Below, piece after piece: positions 56,300 through 64,000 of a stretch of DNA of 64,000 nt. The notes under the pieces are model-generated. The model saw only the letters and a program-made list of their open reading frames with translations, was not told the DNA's origin and did no database searches. This DNA is from an uncultured Clostridia bacterium (GTDB lineage: Bacteria > Bacillota > Clostridia > Tissierellales > Peptoniphilaceae). Both the position numbers and the translations under genes were made by a program. The stretch spans positions 1 through 64,000 of the forward strand of contig CAMYBS010000003.1 in assembly GCA_947254025.1 (NCBI GenBank), given 5' to 3'. Numbering within the stretch: the first letter of the stretch is position 1; every line of letters starts with the position of its first letter.

Positions 56300-57118
56300 T
56301 TATTCATCTATTTCTTTCCCTAACAAAAACGTCTTGCCATTCTCCTGCCATTTAACACACGCATCCAAATTAATATTCATCGCGCTGTTCAAAATGTTTC
56401 TCTCTGCCATGTCGTTCTTCGCCATAAGCTCAGCTACAAGGTCCTTGATCTCGTAGCGGATATTGCCACTTCTCTTCTTCGTAACAGAGCAGGCGCAGTC
56501 CAAAGCCTTAAGGTCGCTCCTTTTGAGCCAGCGTTTAATGTCATCCTCCCTTATGTAGTACATAGGCCTAATCAGCTTTAGCCCTTCGAAGTTTTGGCTG
56601 TCAAGTATAGGGCGCATGGTCTTGAAAGTGCCAGCGTAGAGCATATTCATAAGAGTCGTTTCAACCACATCATTCATATGGTGACCCAAAGCCACCTTGT
56701 TGCATCCAAGCTCCTTGGCCTTGCTATACAAAGCGCCGCGGCGCATACGAGCGCACATGTAGCACGGGTAGTCACCCGCAAGCTTCTCCGCCACCTCAAA
56801 TATGTCCGTCTCAAAAACTTCTAAGTCTATGCCTAAAAACTTACAAAGATCCTCTAGCTTGTCCCTGTTCTCCTTAGTAAAGCCAGGGTCCATGCTCACG
56901 TAGCACACGTCAAAGTTAATGATCGAGTGCTTCTTTAGCTCCTCAAACATCTTTGCAAGCAGGATCGAGTCCTTGCCGCCACTGATAGCGACCAAAACCT
57001 TGTCGCCTTCTTCGATGAGATTAAAGTCGTTTATCGCCTTAAGAAACTTCTTCCAAAGCTCCTTGCGGTAGCTCTTGATGATGAAGCGCTCAATCTCTTT
57101 TTTGCCAATGCTATACAT
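56300..57118 (-). CDS. TtcA-family tRNA thiolation ATPase
   Basis: A 272-aa PP-loop ATP pyrophosphatase. The PP-loop is VAISGGKDSILLA, the first CxxC is in DYPCYMCARMRRGALY, HHMNDVVETTLMNMLY is the adenylation helix, and the second cysteine pair is DCACS. These cysteines bind the 4Fe-4S cluster of TtcA enzymes, which make 2-thiocytidine in tRNA. It overlaps apt by 8 bp. Whether the product is s2C is inferred. Confidence 0.9.
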   Translation of the reverse strand: MYSIGKKEIERFIIKSYRKELWKKFLKAINDFNLIEEGDKVLVAISGGKDSILLAKMFEELKKHSIINFDVCYVSMDPGFTKENRDKLEDLCKFLGIDLEVFETDIFEVAEKLAGDYPCYMCARMRRGALYSKAKELGCNKVALGHHMNDVVETTLMNMLYAGTFKTMRPILDSQNFEGLKLIRPMYYIREDDIKRWLKRSDLKALDCACSVTKKRSGNIRYEIKDLVAELMAKNDMAERNILNSAMNINLDACVKWQENGKTFLLGKEIDE

Positions 57119-57629
57119 TATATGTGATTAGAGAGTCGACCTTGTAACCACGAAGCTTGTCGCGGCCCTTAAGATCAGTAAGTTCAATCAAAAATTCAAA
57201 CGCAACAATCTCGGCACCCATCTTCACAAGAAGGTTCTTCACAGCCTCAACAGTGCCACCAGTTGCTAGAAGGTCATCAATTACAACAACCTTAGTTCCC
57301 GGCTTTATCGCATCCTTGTGAATCTCGATAGTGTCAGTACCATATTCCTTTTCATACGAGAAAGACTCAGTCTCAGCTGGAAGCTTGCCCTTCTTTCTAA
57401 CAGGAATAAAGCCAAGACCCATCTTGTAACTAAGAGCGCAGCCAAGCATAAAGCCCCTCGCCTCAGGACCCACGATGTACTCAGCGCCAAGTCCCTCTAT
57501 ATTTTTTTCTAATTCATCGATAGCGCATCTGAAAGCGTCCTTGTCCTTCAAAAGAGTTGTTATGTCCTTAAAAGAAATACCTTCCTTTGGGAAGCCTTCG
57601 ATTACCCTAATAGTGCTTTTTAAATCCAT
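57111..57629 (-). CDS. apt: Adenine phosphoribosyltransferase
   Basis: A 172-aa purine salvage enzyme converting adenine and PRPP to AMP. VGPEARGFMLGCAL, RKKGKLPAE and the PRPP-binding KVVVIDDLLATGGT are diagnostic. I placed the start at ATG 57629 (GGTGAT upstream), which gives the standard family length, over a TTG 4 codons earlier. The promoter is at 57647-57675. Confidence 0.96.
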   Translation of the reverse strand: MDLKSTIRVIEGFPKEGISFKDITTLLKDKDAFRCAIDELEKNIEGLGAEYIVGPEARGFMLGCALSYKMGLGFIPVRKKGKLPAETESFSYEKEYGTDTIEIHKDAIKPGTKVVVIDDLLATGGTVEAVKNLLVKMGAEIVAFEFLIELTDLKGRDKLRGYKVDSLITYNV

Positions 57630-57646
57630 ATTATCACCCAAAGGGT

Positions 57647-57675
57647 ATTATATCACTAATTCTTGATTATGGCAA
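57647..57675 (-). promoter_or_regulatory. Promoter of apt-ttcA
   Basis: Minus-strand TTGCCA (57670-57675) and TATAAT (57647-57652), 17 bp apart. Confidence 0.85.
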
Positions 57676-57718
57676 TCGTTTTCGTATATCTTAGCGAATG
57701 GTATAGTAAAGGGGCTAA

Positions 57719-57775
57719 TATATGAGAGGCGAGGTGCTATATGAGAAGTGAGGTACTATATGAGAAGCGCGCGAG
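57719..57775. repeat. 19-bp tandem repeat, three units
   Basis: Units 57719-57737, 57738-57756 and 57757-57775 begin tatatgagaNgNgNg. The first unit is identical to unit 4780-4798 near parA. This 337-bp gap otherwise holds only promoters. Confidence 0.85.
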
Positions 57776-57876
57776 TATATACTAAGCCTCTAAGCATATG
57801 CAAACGATGTACAACTAGACTTAGTGGTGTATCTATGAAAAAATTAAAAAATTTAACAAGATAGAGTAATTAGCTA

Positions 57877-57905
57877 TTGTAAATCTCTTGATAAAGGGGT
57901 ATAAT
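57877..57905 (+). promoter_or_regulatory. Promoter of the GA-module surface protein
   Basis: ttgtaa (57877-57882) and tataat (57900-57905), spacing 17 bp, upstream of an AGGAGG ribosome site. Confidence 0.8.
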
Positions 57906-57966
57906 AGTGTTAAGAAGGAACGGTATAGGACTTTCTAAATTATATCTACAATTAGGAGGTAGTAGT

Positions 57967-59724
57967 ATGAAAAAGATAAGAAATATTTTATCGATAGCAT
58001 TAGTATTTGTAATGCTTATAGGATTCGCTCCTGTAAATGTATTTGCTGATGGACCATCAACTGGAGTAACTGGACAACCAAGCACACAACCACATGGAGT
58101 AGGAACACCAGATCCAGCTGAAGACCCACTTAAAGATGAGAAAGCAGATGCAATTGTAGCACTAGCTGGATTAAAGTTTTTAAGCCAGCAAGATAAAGAC
58201 GCTGCAATAGATGCAATAAATGATGCTAGCACTAAAGACGCAATAACAGCAGCTGGTGAAACTGCAAAAACTAATAACACAAATGCAGAAAAGAAAGCAA
58301 AAGAAGAAGCTGTTAATAAGATTAAAGACCTTAATAATTTAGCAAAAGATGAAAAGGAAGAGATAGAGAAAAACATTGGTAAAGCTGAATCAAAAGATGA
58401 TGTAGATACAATAGTAAATGAAGCAACTGAAAAAGATAAGAAAGCAAAAGAACTTGCTGAAGAAAAAGATAAAGCTAAGAAAGAAATTGAAGGATTAAGT
58501 AAATTATCAGATACTGAGAAAGACAAAGCAAAAAAAGCTATAGATGATGCTACAAGTCCAGAAGCAGTTAAGGCAGTTGTTACAGAAGCTAAAAAAAAGA
58601 ATGATGCACCGACTCCAGCAACATACACTGTGAACGTTTATACTAATGGTTACGGTACTGCAGAGGTTACTCCAAGAAGTGCTTCTAAGAATACAACTAT
58701 AACTGTAAAGGCTTATCCAGACAGTGGCTACATTGTTGACAGTATTGTAGTAAGAGATCAATATAACAATGTGCTTGATTTAAGAAATTTCGAATACAAA
58801 AACTATTACAACGACTATCCATTCTGGTATGACAGATTTGGTTACAAGTACTCTTACAGATACAACTTCTACGACTACAGAAGCTGGTGCTACGACACTA
58901 ACAGCACTGTACGTAGCTTTAGTAACTACAAATATTGGTGTAGGTTAAATGATTACACTATAGATGAGGATGATTATGATGATTTTATCTACTGGTATGA
59001 CAGATATGACGATGATGATTATTATAATTGGCGTTATGATCGTAGTTACACTTACTATGACAAGGCTGAATTTACTATGCCAGCTAGCAATGTAACAGTT
59101 ACAGTAACATTCACAAGTGCTCCTTACTGGCGTGGAGGATATTACTACGACAGCAGAACTGGAACTTACAGACGTTACTACGATGACGACGACTATTATT
59201 ATTACAGATATCGCAGAAACAAAAAGTCTAACTACTACGAAAGACAAGCTAAAGCTGATGAGGAAGAAAATGATAAGGCTGAGGAAGAGAAGAAGGCTCC
59301 TGTTCTAAAATCTGAATCAAGGGCGGTTATCACTATCGGCTCAACTATCCTTAACAAGGCTGACATGAGTGGCCAATCCATCATGGCTATGGACGTTGCT
59401 GCTTATGTTAAGGACGGCAGAACTATGCTTCCAATAAGATATGTTGCTGAGGCTCTTGGCTTACAAGTTTCTTGGGTTAAGGAAACTAGGACTGTTCTTA
59501 TTTGGGACGGTATAAACAGAATTGAAATCCCTGTTGATACTAACAAGATGATCGTCAACTCTGTACCATATATTAATGATGTTAAACCTGAAATGAAGAA
59601 CGGAAGAACTATGCTTGCTGTTGCAAACATTGCTAGAATGTTAGGCCTTCAAGATGGTCAAGACATTACTTGGGATGCTGGAAAGCAACAAGTAACTTTC
59701 GTAAGAAAAATTTACTCTAAATAA
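57967..59724 (+). CDS. Secreted protein with GA modules, Tyr/Asp-rich blocks and copper-amine-oxidase-N domain
   Basis: A 585-aa protein; start ATG 57967 after TTAGGAGGTAGTAGT. Signal peptide 1-27 (IALVFVMLIGFAPVNVFA). Three GA-like three-helix modules are near 57-102, 112-160 and 167-211 (A.AAI..L..L...DKD.AK.AI..A). A beta-repeat (219-382; TVNVYTNGYGTAEV to FTMPASNVTVTVTF) is interrupted by a Tyr/Asp/Arg-rich insertion (276-366). A second Tyr-rich block follows at 386-424. A copper amine oxidase N-terminal-like domain (452-582; DGRTMLPIRYVAEALG) closes it. GA modules elsewhere bind serum albumin. No anchor motif is visible. Confidence 0.88.
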   Translation: MKKIRNILSIALVFVMLIGFAPVNVFADGPSTGVTGQPSTQPHGVGTPDPAEDPLKDEKADAIVALAGLKFLSQQDKDAAIDAINDASTKDAITAAGETAKTNNTNAEKKAKEEAVNKIKDLNNLAKDEKEEIEKNIGKAESKDDVDTIVNEATEKDKKAKELAEEKDKAKKEIEGLSKLSDTEKDKAKKAIDDATSPEAVKAVVTEAKKKNDAPTPATYTVNVYTNGYGTAEVTPRSASKNTTITVKAYPDSGYIVDSIVVRDQYNNVLDLRNFEYKNYYNDYPFWYDRFGYKYSYRYNFYDYRSWCYDTNSTVRSFSNYKYWCRLNDYTIDEDDYDDFIYWYDRYDDDDYYNWRYDRSYTYYDKAEFTMPASNVTVTVTFTSAPYWRGGYYYDSRTGTYRRYYDDDDYYYYRYRRNKKSNYYERQAKADEEENDKAEEEKKAPVLKSESRAVITIGSTILNKADMSGQSIMAMDVAAYVKDGRTMLPIRYVAEALGLQVSWVKETRTVLIWDGINRIEIPVDTNKMIVNSVPYINDVKPEMKNGRTMLAVANIARMLGLQDGQDITWDAGKQQVTFVRKIYSK

Positions 59725-59741
59725 TTTAAAAGTCCTATGAA

Positions 59742-59775
59742 GGGTCCGCTGGGTTCGCCTGGCGGATCTTTTTTG
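59742..59775 (+). terminator. Terminator after the GA-module gene
   Basis: ggtccgc (59743-59749) pairs with gcggatc (59762-59768), followed by T run. Confidence 0.85.
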
Positions 59776-59787
59776 CCTATAAAGAAC

Positions 59788-59816
59788 TTGACAAGCTGGC
59801 CGCTTTATACTATAAT
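59788..59816 (+). promoter_or_regulatory. Promoter of tRNA-Ser/SRP RNA
   Basis: Consensus ttgaca (59788-59793) and tataat (59811-59816) spaced 17 bp. Confidence 0.9.
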
Positions 59817-59855
59817 AGTTAAGTCAAGTTAAGAAACTTTGTGAACAATCAGCGT

Positions 59856-59948
59856 GGAGAGATGGTTGAGTTGGTTGAAGGCGCTCGCCTGGAAAGCGGG
59901 TATACGTGATTAAGCGTATCAGGGGTTCGAATCCCCTTCTCTCCGCCA
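59856..59948 (+). tRNA. tRNA-Ser(GGA)
   Basis: A 93-nt cloverleaf with acceptor ggagaga (59856-59862) and tctctcc (59938-59944), anticodon GGA at 59891-59893, the long variable arm typical of serine tRNAs, T-arm ggttcgaatcc, discriminator G, and an encoded CCA (59946-59948). It is immediately followed by SRP RNA. Confidence 0.97.
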
Positions 59949-60202
59949 CGTGCTAGTTGGGAAGGTAGCGGCATCCTGTAACCATAAATCCGCTATATAT
60001 GGAATGAATTCCCGACCAGAGGGCGTCTCCTGTAGGGTCTGCCCACAATAAGAGGTGTTGAACGAAGGGTTCTTGCGCAACATAGATCATATGAACCTCG
60101 TCAGGTCCTGGCGGAAGCAGCGATAAATATGTATCTGTGTGTGCCGCGAGGGTGCCGTTCGGGAGCTGTCTGTTGTGGTAACGCTTGGAGGGGGCGCACG
60201 AA
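59949..60202 (+). ncRNA. ffs: Signal recognition particle RNA (large, Firmicutes type)
   Basis: 5' cgtgctagttgggaaggtag and tcctgtaacc are typical of the Alu domain. The S domain has cgtcaggtcc-tggc-ggaagcagc, the conserved 4.5S-like helix 8 with a UGGC tetraloop. The 3' end ggcgcacg pairs with the 5' cgtgc. Length about 254 nt. It joins the CCA end of tRNA-Ser with no spacer, so tRNA 3' processing likely generates its 5' end. It scaffolds Ffh to target nascent membrane proteins. Confidence 0.93.
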
Positions 60203-60225
60203 GTCGGGTGCACTACATAATAAAC

Positions 60226-60260
60226 GAGGGTCAGTTTTGTAAAACTGACCCTCTTATTTT
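60226..60260 (+). terminator. Terminator of the tRNA-Ser/SRP RNA unit
   Basis: A 13-bp perfect stem gagggtcagtttt (60226-60238) with aaaactgaccctc (60241-60253), then a T-rich tail. Confidence 0.9.
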
Positions 60261-60905
60261 GGATTTCGCATTCAATTTGCGCATAGAACTTGTTCGCTCG
60301 CTTCCTCCCTCAACGTACCCCTTAGTACGATGTCGGTCGGTCGCTCGTTCCACTTCGTCCTATGCATCAAATTGCTTTGCAAAATCCCGCGTATATGTAT
60401 ATAGATGAGATAGGTAATAAAAAACTGATCTAAATAAAAAATTGTGTCATCCGATACTACGCCCTTGCGCTTGTTCGCTCCCGCGGTATATGTATATAGA
60501 TGAGATAGGTGATAGTATTTTGATCCAGCTAAGAAAAACAATTAAATCAACAAATTTGATATCACTGAATAATTTTGCGATGAAAAGAAGAACCTCGTCA
60601 ATGCTAACGAGGTTCTTTGCGCTACGATGGATTGCTATAATTAAATTTTTTGACAAGCGTTTGAACGCAATAATTTTCTAGCGTATAAATATTGATTAGA
60701 TATAAAATATGTAATTTGATCAAAATGAGTATTGTGTCAATTATATTAACAAAATAAACAACTTTAATCAAACTAATACAAAGGAAGAAAACGTTTTCTC
60801 AGAGCAAATCGATGGATTGCGCGAAGTGGAATTTTTTGACATGCGGAGTGTACATATGGTACTCGAGCATTGTCAAAAAACGAACGAGCGCAAGGCGCGA
60901 TTTGA
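60261..60905. repeat. Gap with hairpin elements and direct repeats
   Basis: About 60262-60387 forms a large imperfect inverted repeat (ggatttcgca.../...tgcaaaatcc). gtatatgtatatagatgag begins a 25-bp direct repeat at 60391-60415 and 60486-60510. A type 2 hairpin lies at 60585-60617. At 60831-60885 ttttttgaca and tgtcaaaaaa frame another hairpin. No gene is visible. Confidence 0.7.
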
Positions 60906-60907
60906 AT

Positions 60908-60943
60908 GAGAAAAAAATAAAAGAGAGCTCAATGCTCTCTTTA
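60908..60943 (-). terminator. Terminator of tRNA-Pro
   Basis: aagagagc pairs with gctctctt and the minus strand continues into a T-rich run, just past the tRNA 3' end. Confidence 0.8.
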
Positions 60944-60949
60944 TTTTAA

Positions 60950-61026
60950 TGGTCGGGGTGAGAAGGTTCGAACTCCCGGCCCCATGGTCCCAAACCACGT
61001 GCGCTACCAAACTGCGCTACACCCCG
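60950..61026 (-). tRNA. tRNA-Pro(TGG)
   Basis: Minus-strand cloverleaf: acceptor CGGGGTG/CACCCCG, anticodon loop TTTGGGA with anticodon TGG, T-arm GTTCGAA and encoded CCA (plus-strand tgg at 60950-60952). The 240-bp gap to the next gene holds only that gene's promoter. Confidence 0.95.
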
Positions 61027-61207
61027 CCGAATATTACCTACCTATTATACCTTTTGATATAAATTCTTGCAAGCGCCGTTATATCTTTTTTGCGTGATAT
61101 ATCTTTAATTATTGTCGTTTTTCTTCTATTATCTTCGATTTTTACATTATTTATTTTTTCCTAATATATGCTGCGTTTGTTTCAACTTGGTTACAATTTC
61201 GTCTTTT

Positions 61208-61238
61208 TTGACAAAGTGCATCTCTTTTGGTATATAAT
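61208..61238 (+). promoter_or_regulatory. Promoter of the phosphodiester glycosidase-like gene
   Basis: ttgaca at 61208-61213 and an extended tgg-tatata at 61228-61236 give 17 bp spacing. Confidence 0.8.
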
Positions 61239-61266
61239 ATAGGTACGATATGAAAGGAAGGATACA

Positions 61267-64000
61267 ATGAAATTAAAACGCTTTGCAAGTATCGCACTTA
61301 GTGCTACGCTTGCTTTATCAATCTTAAGTCAAAGTTCTTTTGCGTATATAATTAACGAAGAGAGAAAGGACGAGTACTTGGCTAGTGGTGTAGAAAGGTC
61401 GCACATCGAAAGGTTCACATCTGAGGGCTGGCAAAACTTCAATGTCTTGACCATTGACACGTCTAATCAGATGAATGAGATCAAGGCGATCTTCAACACT
61501 GACGGTCTTATCCACAGAACTAATGTCAAGGACATGGTCTCGGTGCACGGTGCTGTTGCTGGGGTCAATGGTGACTACTTTAACTATCAACCGCTTCCGT
61601 CGACTTTGGGCCTTATTGTCAATGACGGCAAACTTATAAGTACCACTCAAGAGGGTGCGAACAACTTGCCTGTCTTCTACCAAGGAAGTGCTGGAGATGC
61701 GCATGTTGGTTTTATCACTCAATCTGTTGATGTTATCAACCCTCTAAGCGGGGAGAAGTATCACATAACTGGTGTGAATAAGGCTTTCCAAGGCTACAAG
61801 TACATGAGCCTTCTAACTAGGGATTGGAACACTAAGAGTTTCGGCGCGAAGTCTAGTAACATGACTGAGGTTCTTGTTGTGAATGGTGTCGTTGCGGACG
61901 TAAGGACTAACGGTGAGCCATTTGACATACCAGCTGATGGCTACGTGCTTAGTCAAAATGACTCTCCACTTGCTGGTCTTACTCTTGGCACTCCTCTTGA
62001 ATTGCAAGTTTCTTCGAGTATAGATCACAAGGGACTAAAATTTGCTATGGGTGGCGGCTCTATCATCTTACAAGATGGTGTAGCGACTGCAACTAATATT
62101 GTTAATAAAGGAAGACATCCTAGAACCGGTATAGGTGTTTCACAAGACTACTCCAAGATAGTCATCATCACAGCTGATGGTAGAAATGGCTACGCGGGTC
62201 TTAGCCAAAAGGAATTCGGCGAGCTTTTCAAGAGTTTTGGCTGCTACAACGCGCTTAACCTTGACGGCGGCGGTTCGACTACCATGGTCAAGAATACTAA
62301 GGCGATGGATGGAGCTAAGATTATAAACAAGCCTTCGGGCGGCACTCCAAGATCTGTTGTATCGGGTGTTGGCGTATTTTCTAAGGATACCGCAGGCGCT
62401 GTTCAAAGGATTGAGCTTGAGCTTGACTCGGACAAGGCCTTCCCTGGCATACCAGTGGCTTACAGCATTAAAGCGTACGATGCAAGGAACAATCCTGTAA
62501 AGGTCGATACTAATGGCATTATGGCATCTGCTACGAATGCTACTTGCACAAATAACTCTGTGATCGGCACAGCTGAAGGACTAGCTGAAGTGACTGTTAG
62601 CTACCAAGGCATAGCTGCCACTAAGACTATGGAAGTCTTGTCAGAGCCTGTTGAGCTAAGAAGCTCGATTGAGAGCATAAACGCAAAACCTGGCGACAAG
62701 TATACTATAAATGAGATTATAGGTCTAGATAGACTTGGACGCAGCGCAAAGATTGCACCATCTAGCATCACTTTCTCCATCTGGGGCAAGATTGGTGCGA
62801 TGAATAAAAATGTCTTCACTGCCTCATCTAATACTGGCTTCGGCTATATTACCATGGGCTTGGGGACTACTTACAAGAACATCCCTGTGACTATAGGCTT
62901 TAACTCAAAGCCGCTTATTGACCTTGAAAACCTTAACAATCTTAGGGCGTCAAGCTATCCAGCTGACAAGGTTAAGGCTAGCCTTGCCTTATCAAAGGAC
63001 GCAAAGAGTGGCAAGGCCGCGGTTGAACTAAGATACGACTTCTCGAAGCTTGATGACTCGAGAGCCGCTTACATGAGCTTTGCAAAGCCTCTTGTCTTGG
63101 AAGGAAAGCCAAAGAGACTTGGTATATGGGTCAAGGGCGACGCCAAGGGTGCTATGCTTAAGGCGACTATCAAGGACAGCGAAGACTTTATTGAGCAAAT
63201 CAGCTTTACTGAAAAGATTAACTTCAAGGACTACAGATATCTTGAAGCAGAAATTCCTGACAACGAGGCATATCCATACTCGCTTCTTAATATATACGTG
63301 GGCAGCTCCAACAACTCTGCCATGGTCAAGTCTAAAGTCATTATCGACTCAATCGACCTACTATATGAGCACGTATTTGAAAACGCAATCGATAACTCCT
63401 CTGTCTTGGAAGATGAGCAAAAGGGCTTTATACCTAAGACTGTAGGTGGAGAGTACCTTGTAGTTAGTGGCTACGACGCAGCTCAAGATAAAAACTTCCA
63501 AGGTGCGAAGGCTGCCATCATTAACAAGCTTAACAGAGTTGACTCTGCGGTAGTTTTATCAAACTATGACGCTGCTTTCAAGAAGGCCATAAACAAAAAC
63601 CTTCTTAAGAACGCGGACACATTCTCGACAAGCGCAACGACAAATGCCTTCATCTTGAACCTTAACACAAAGAAGAGGTCGCTAAGGCTGTCGGACGCTA
63701 AACAGTGGAACTACATCAAAGAGAGCCTAATGAATATCACGCAAAACAACGTTGTAGTGACTACGACTAGTCCAATCTTCGGCAAGGGTGGCTTTACTGA
63801 CAAGAAAGAAGCAAGACTTTTACATCAAAAGTTCAAAGAGCTCTCCGAGATGGGTAAGAACGTCTATGTTGTATCAGGCTCTAACGAAGCATCACTTAAG
63901 ATACTTGACGGCGTAAGGTACATCAAGGTCTTCAACAAGCCTATCAAGTCAAAGGCAGACCTTGTGAAGAGAGGCTACGTGCAATTTACTTTCAACCCTG
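61267..64000 (+). CDS. Secreted phosphodiester glycosidase (NAGPA)-domain protein, 3' end cut by window
   Basis: At least 911 residues, open at the window edge. Signal peptide (residues 1-26, ASIALSATLALSILSQSSFA). The NAGPA-like domain (PF09992) spans about residues 60-380: AVAGVNGDYF, GRHPRTGIGVS and ALNLDGGGSTTM are its motifs. It is followed by Ig-like and carbohydrate-binding-like beta regions and, near 720 onward, a segment resembling a metallophosphoesterase-like domain (LVVSGYDAAQDKNF... VVTTTSPIFGKGGF). GGAAGG precedes the ATG. Family members cleave sugar phosphodiesters or act in cell-wall and exopolysaccharide metabolism. The substrate here is unknown. Confidence 0.88.
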   Translation, partial: MKLKRFASIALSATLALSILSQSSFAYIINEERKDEYLASGVERSHIERFTSEGWQNFNVLTIDTSNQMNEIKAIFNTDGLIHRTNVKDMVSVHGAVAGVNGDYFNYQPLPSTLGLIVNDGKLISTTQEGANNLPVFYQGSAGDAHVGFITQSVDVINPLSGEKYHITGVNKAFQGYKYMSLLTRDWNTKSFGAKSSNMTEVLVVNGVVADVRTNGEPFDIPADGYVLSQNDSPLAGLTLGTPLELQVSSSIDHKGLKFAMGGGSIILQDGVATATNIVNKGRHPRTGIGVSQDYSKIVIITADGRNGYAGLSQKEFGELFKSFGCYNALNLDGGGSTTMVKNTKAMDGAKIINKPSGGTPRSVVSGVGVFSKDTAGAVQRIELELDSDKAFPGIPVAYSIKAYDARNNPVKVDTNGIMASATNATCTNNSVIGTAEGLAEVTVSYQGIAATKTMEVLSEPVELRSSIESINAKPGDKYTINEIIGLDRLGRSAKIAPSSITFSIWGKIGAMNKNVFTASSNTGFGYITMGLGTTYKNIPVTIGFNSKPLIDLENLNNLRASSYPADKVKASLALSKDAKSGKAAVELRYDFSKLDDSRAAYMSFAKPLVLEGKPKRLGIWVKGDAKGAMLKATIKDSEDFIEQISFTEKINFKDYRYLEAEIPDNEAYPYSLLNIYVGSSNNSAMVKSKVIIDSIDLLYEHVFENAIDNSSVLEDEQKGFIPKTVGGEYLVVSGYDAAQDKNFQGAKAAIINKLNRVDSAVVLSNYDAAFKKAINKNLLKNADTFSTSATTNAFILNLNTKKRSLRLSDAKQWNYIKESLMNITQNNVVVTTTSPIFGKGGFTDKKEARLLHQKFKELSEMGKNVYVVSGSNEASLKILDGVRYIKVFNKPIKSKADLVKRGYVQFTFNP

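Noticed and set aside
57719..57775. Possible CRISPR array
   Set aside because: Units are contiguous with no spacers and only 19 bp long; no cas genes are in the window.
57870..58628. 252-codon minus-strand frame opposite the GA-module gene
   Set aside because: Ser/Ala/Phe-rich shadow of the Lys/Ala-rich coding strand; the plus strand has promoter, ribosome site and signal peptide.
60139..60408. 89-codon frame across the SRP RNA
   Set aside because: It covers the SRP RNA S domain and its terminator.

Overview
The window is the replication-origin neighbourhood of a low-GC Gram-positive anaerobe. The gene order rpmH-rnpA-yidD-yidC-jag-mnmE-mnmG-rsmG-parA-parB on the minus strand, diverging from dnaA-dnaN-yaaA-recF-gyrB-gyrA on the plus strand, is the classical Firmicutes oriC arrangement. 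Large secreted proteins with InlB-type, GA and SLH modules, plus a stand-alone lipoate ligase/lipoyl synthase pair, suggest a Tissierellia/Peptoniphilaceae-like host (Fenollaria, Ezakiella, Peptoniphilus or similar). The genus is an inference only.

Layout. 1-5.1 kb (minus): an edge-truncated AlbA_2-type ATP-binding protein, then parA-parB-phzF-fchA, with two parS sites (4723-4738 and 5918-5933). 5.2-12.2 kb (minus): rsmG, a metallophosphoesterase, mnmG, mnmE, jag, yidC, yidD, rnpA and rpmH, headed by a consensus promoter. 12.4-14.1 kb: a small membrane protein and a YhcG-type nuclease with odd palindromes, wedged between rpmH and dnaA. 14.1-16.4 kb: bipartite oriC, with DnaA boxes on both sides of dnaA and an AT-rich hairpin region before dnaN. 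16.4-26.5 kb (plus): dnaN, yaaA, recF, gyrB, gyrA, a partner-switching sigma module (STAS protein, HATPase-like protein, SigB/F/G-type sigma factor), lplA and lipA.

27-43 kb (plus): two giant secreted repeat proteins (2693 and 2452 aa) separated by a 96-aa membrane peptide. Only the second carries SLH anchors. 43.1-49.7 kb (minus): a complete phosphate regulon pstS-pstC-pstA-pstB-phoU-phoP-phoR behind a four-hexamer PhoP-box-like site. Its PstS is circularly permuted. 50.2-52.6 kb (minus): lemA and a DUF2207 membrane protein. 53.1-55.3 kb (plus): an LCAT-like hydrolase and an MscS channel, bracketed by inverted repeat elements. 56-57.6 kb: an orphan MazE with a vestigial mazF start, then ttcA-like and apt (minus). 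58-59.7 kb: a secreted protein with GA modules, Tyr/Asp-rich blocks and a copper-amine-oxidase-N domain. 59.8-61 kb: tRNA-Ser(GGA) directly joined to a large SRP RNA, and tRNA-Pro(TGG) on the minus strand. 61.3 kb to the edge: a secreted phosphodiester glycosidase-like protein, truncated by the window.

The most unusual layer is non-coding. Several families of intergenic hairpin elements keep their loops and flanks while their stems change in a compensatory way. One family occurs as near-identical inverted copies about 10-11 kb either side of oriC. Mosaic copies bracket the hydrolase-mscS pair, and two further families recur at 12, 15-16, 50, 55 and 60 kb.
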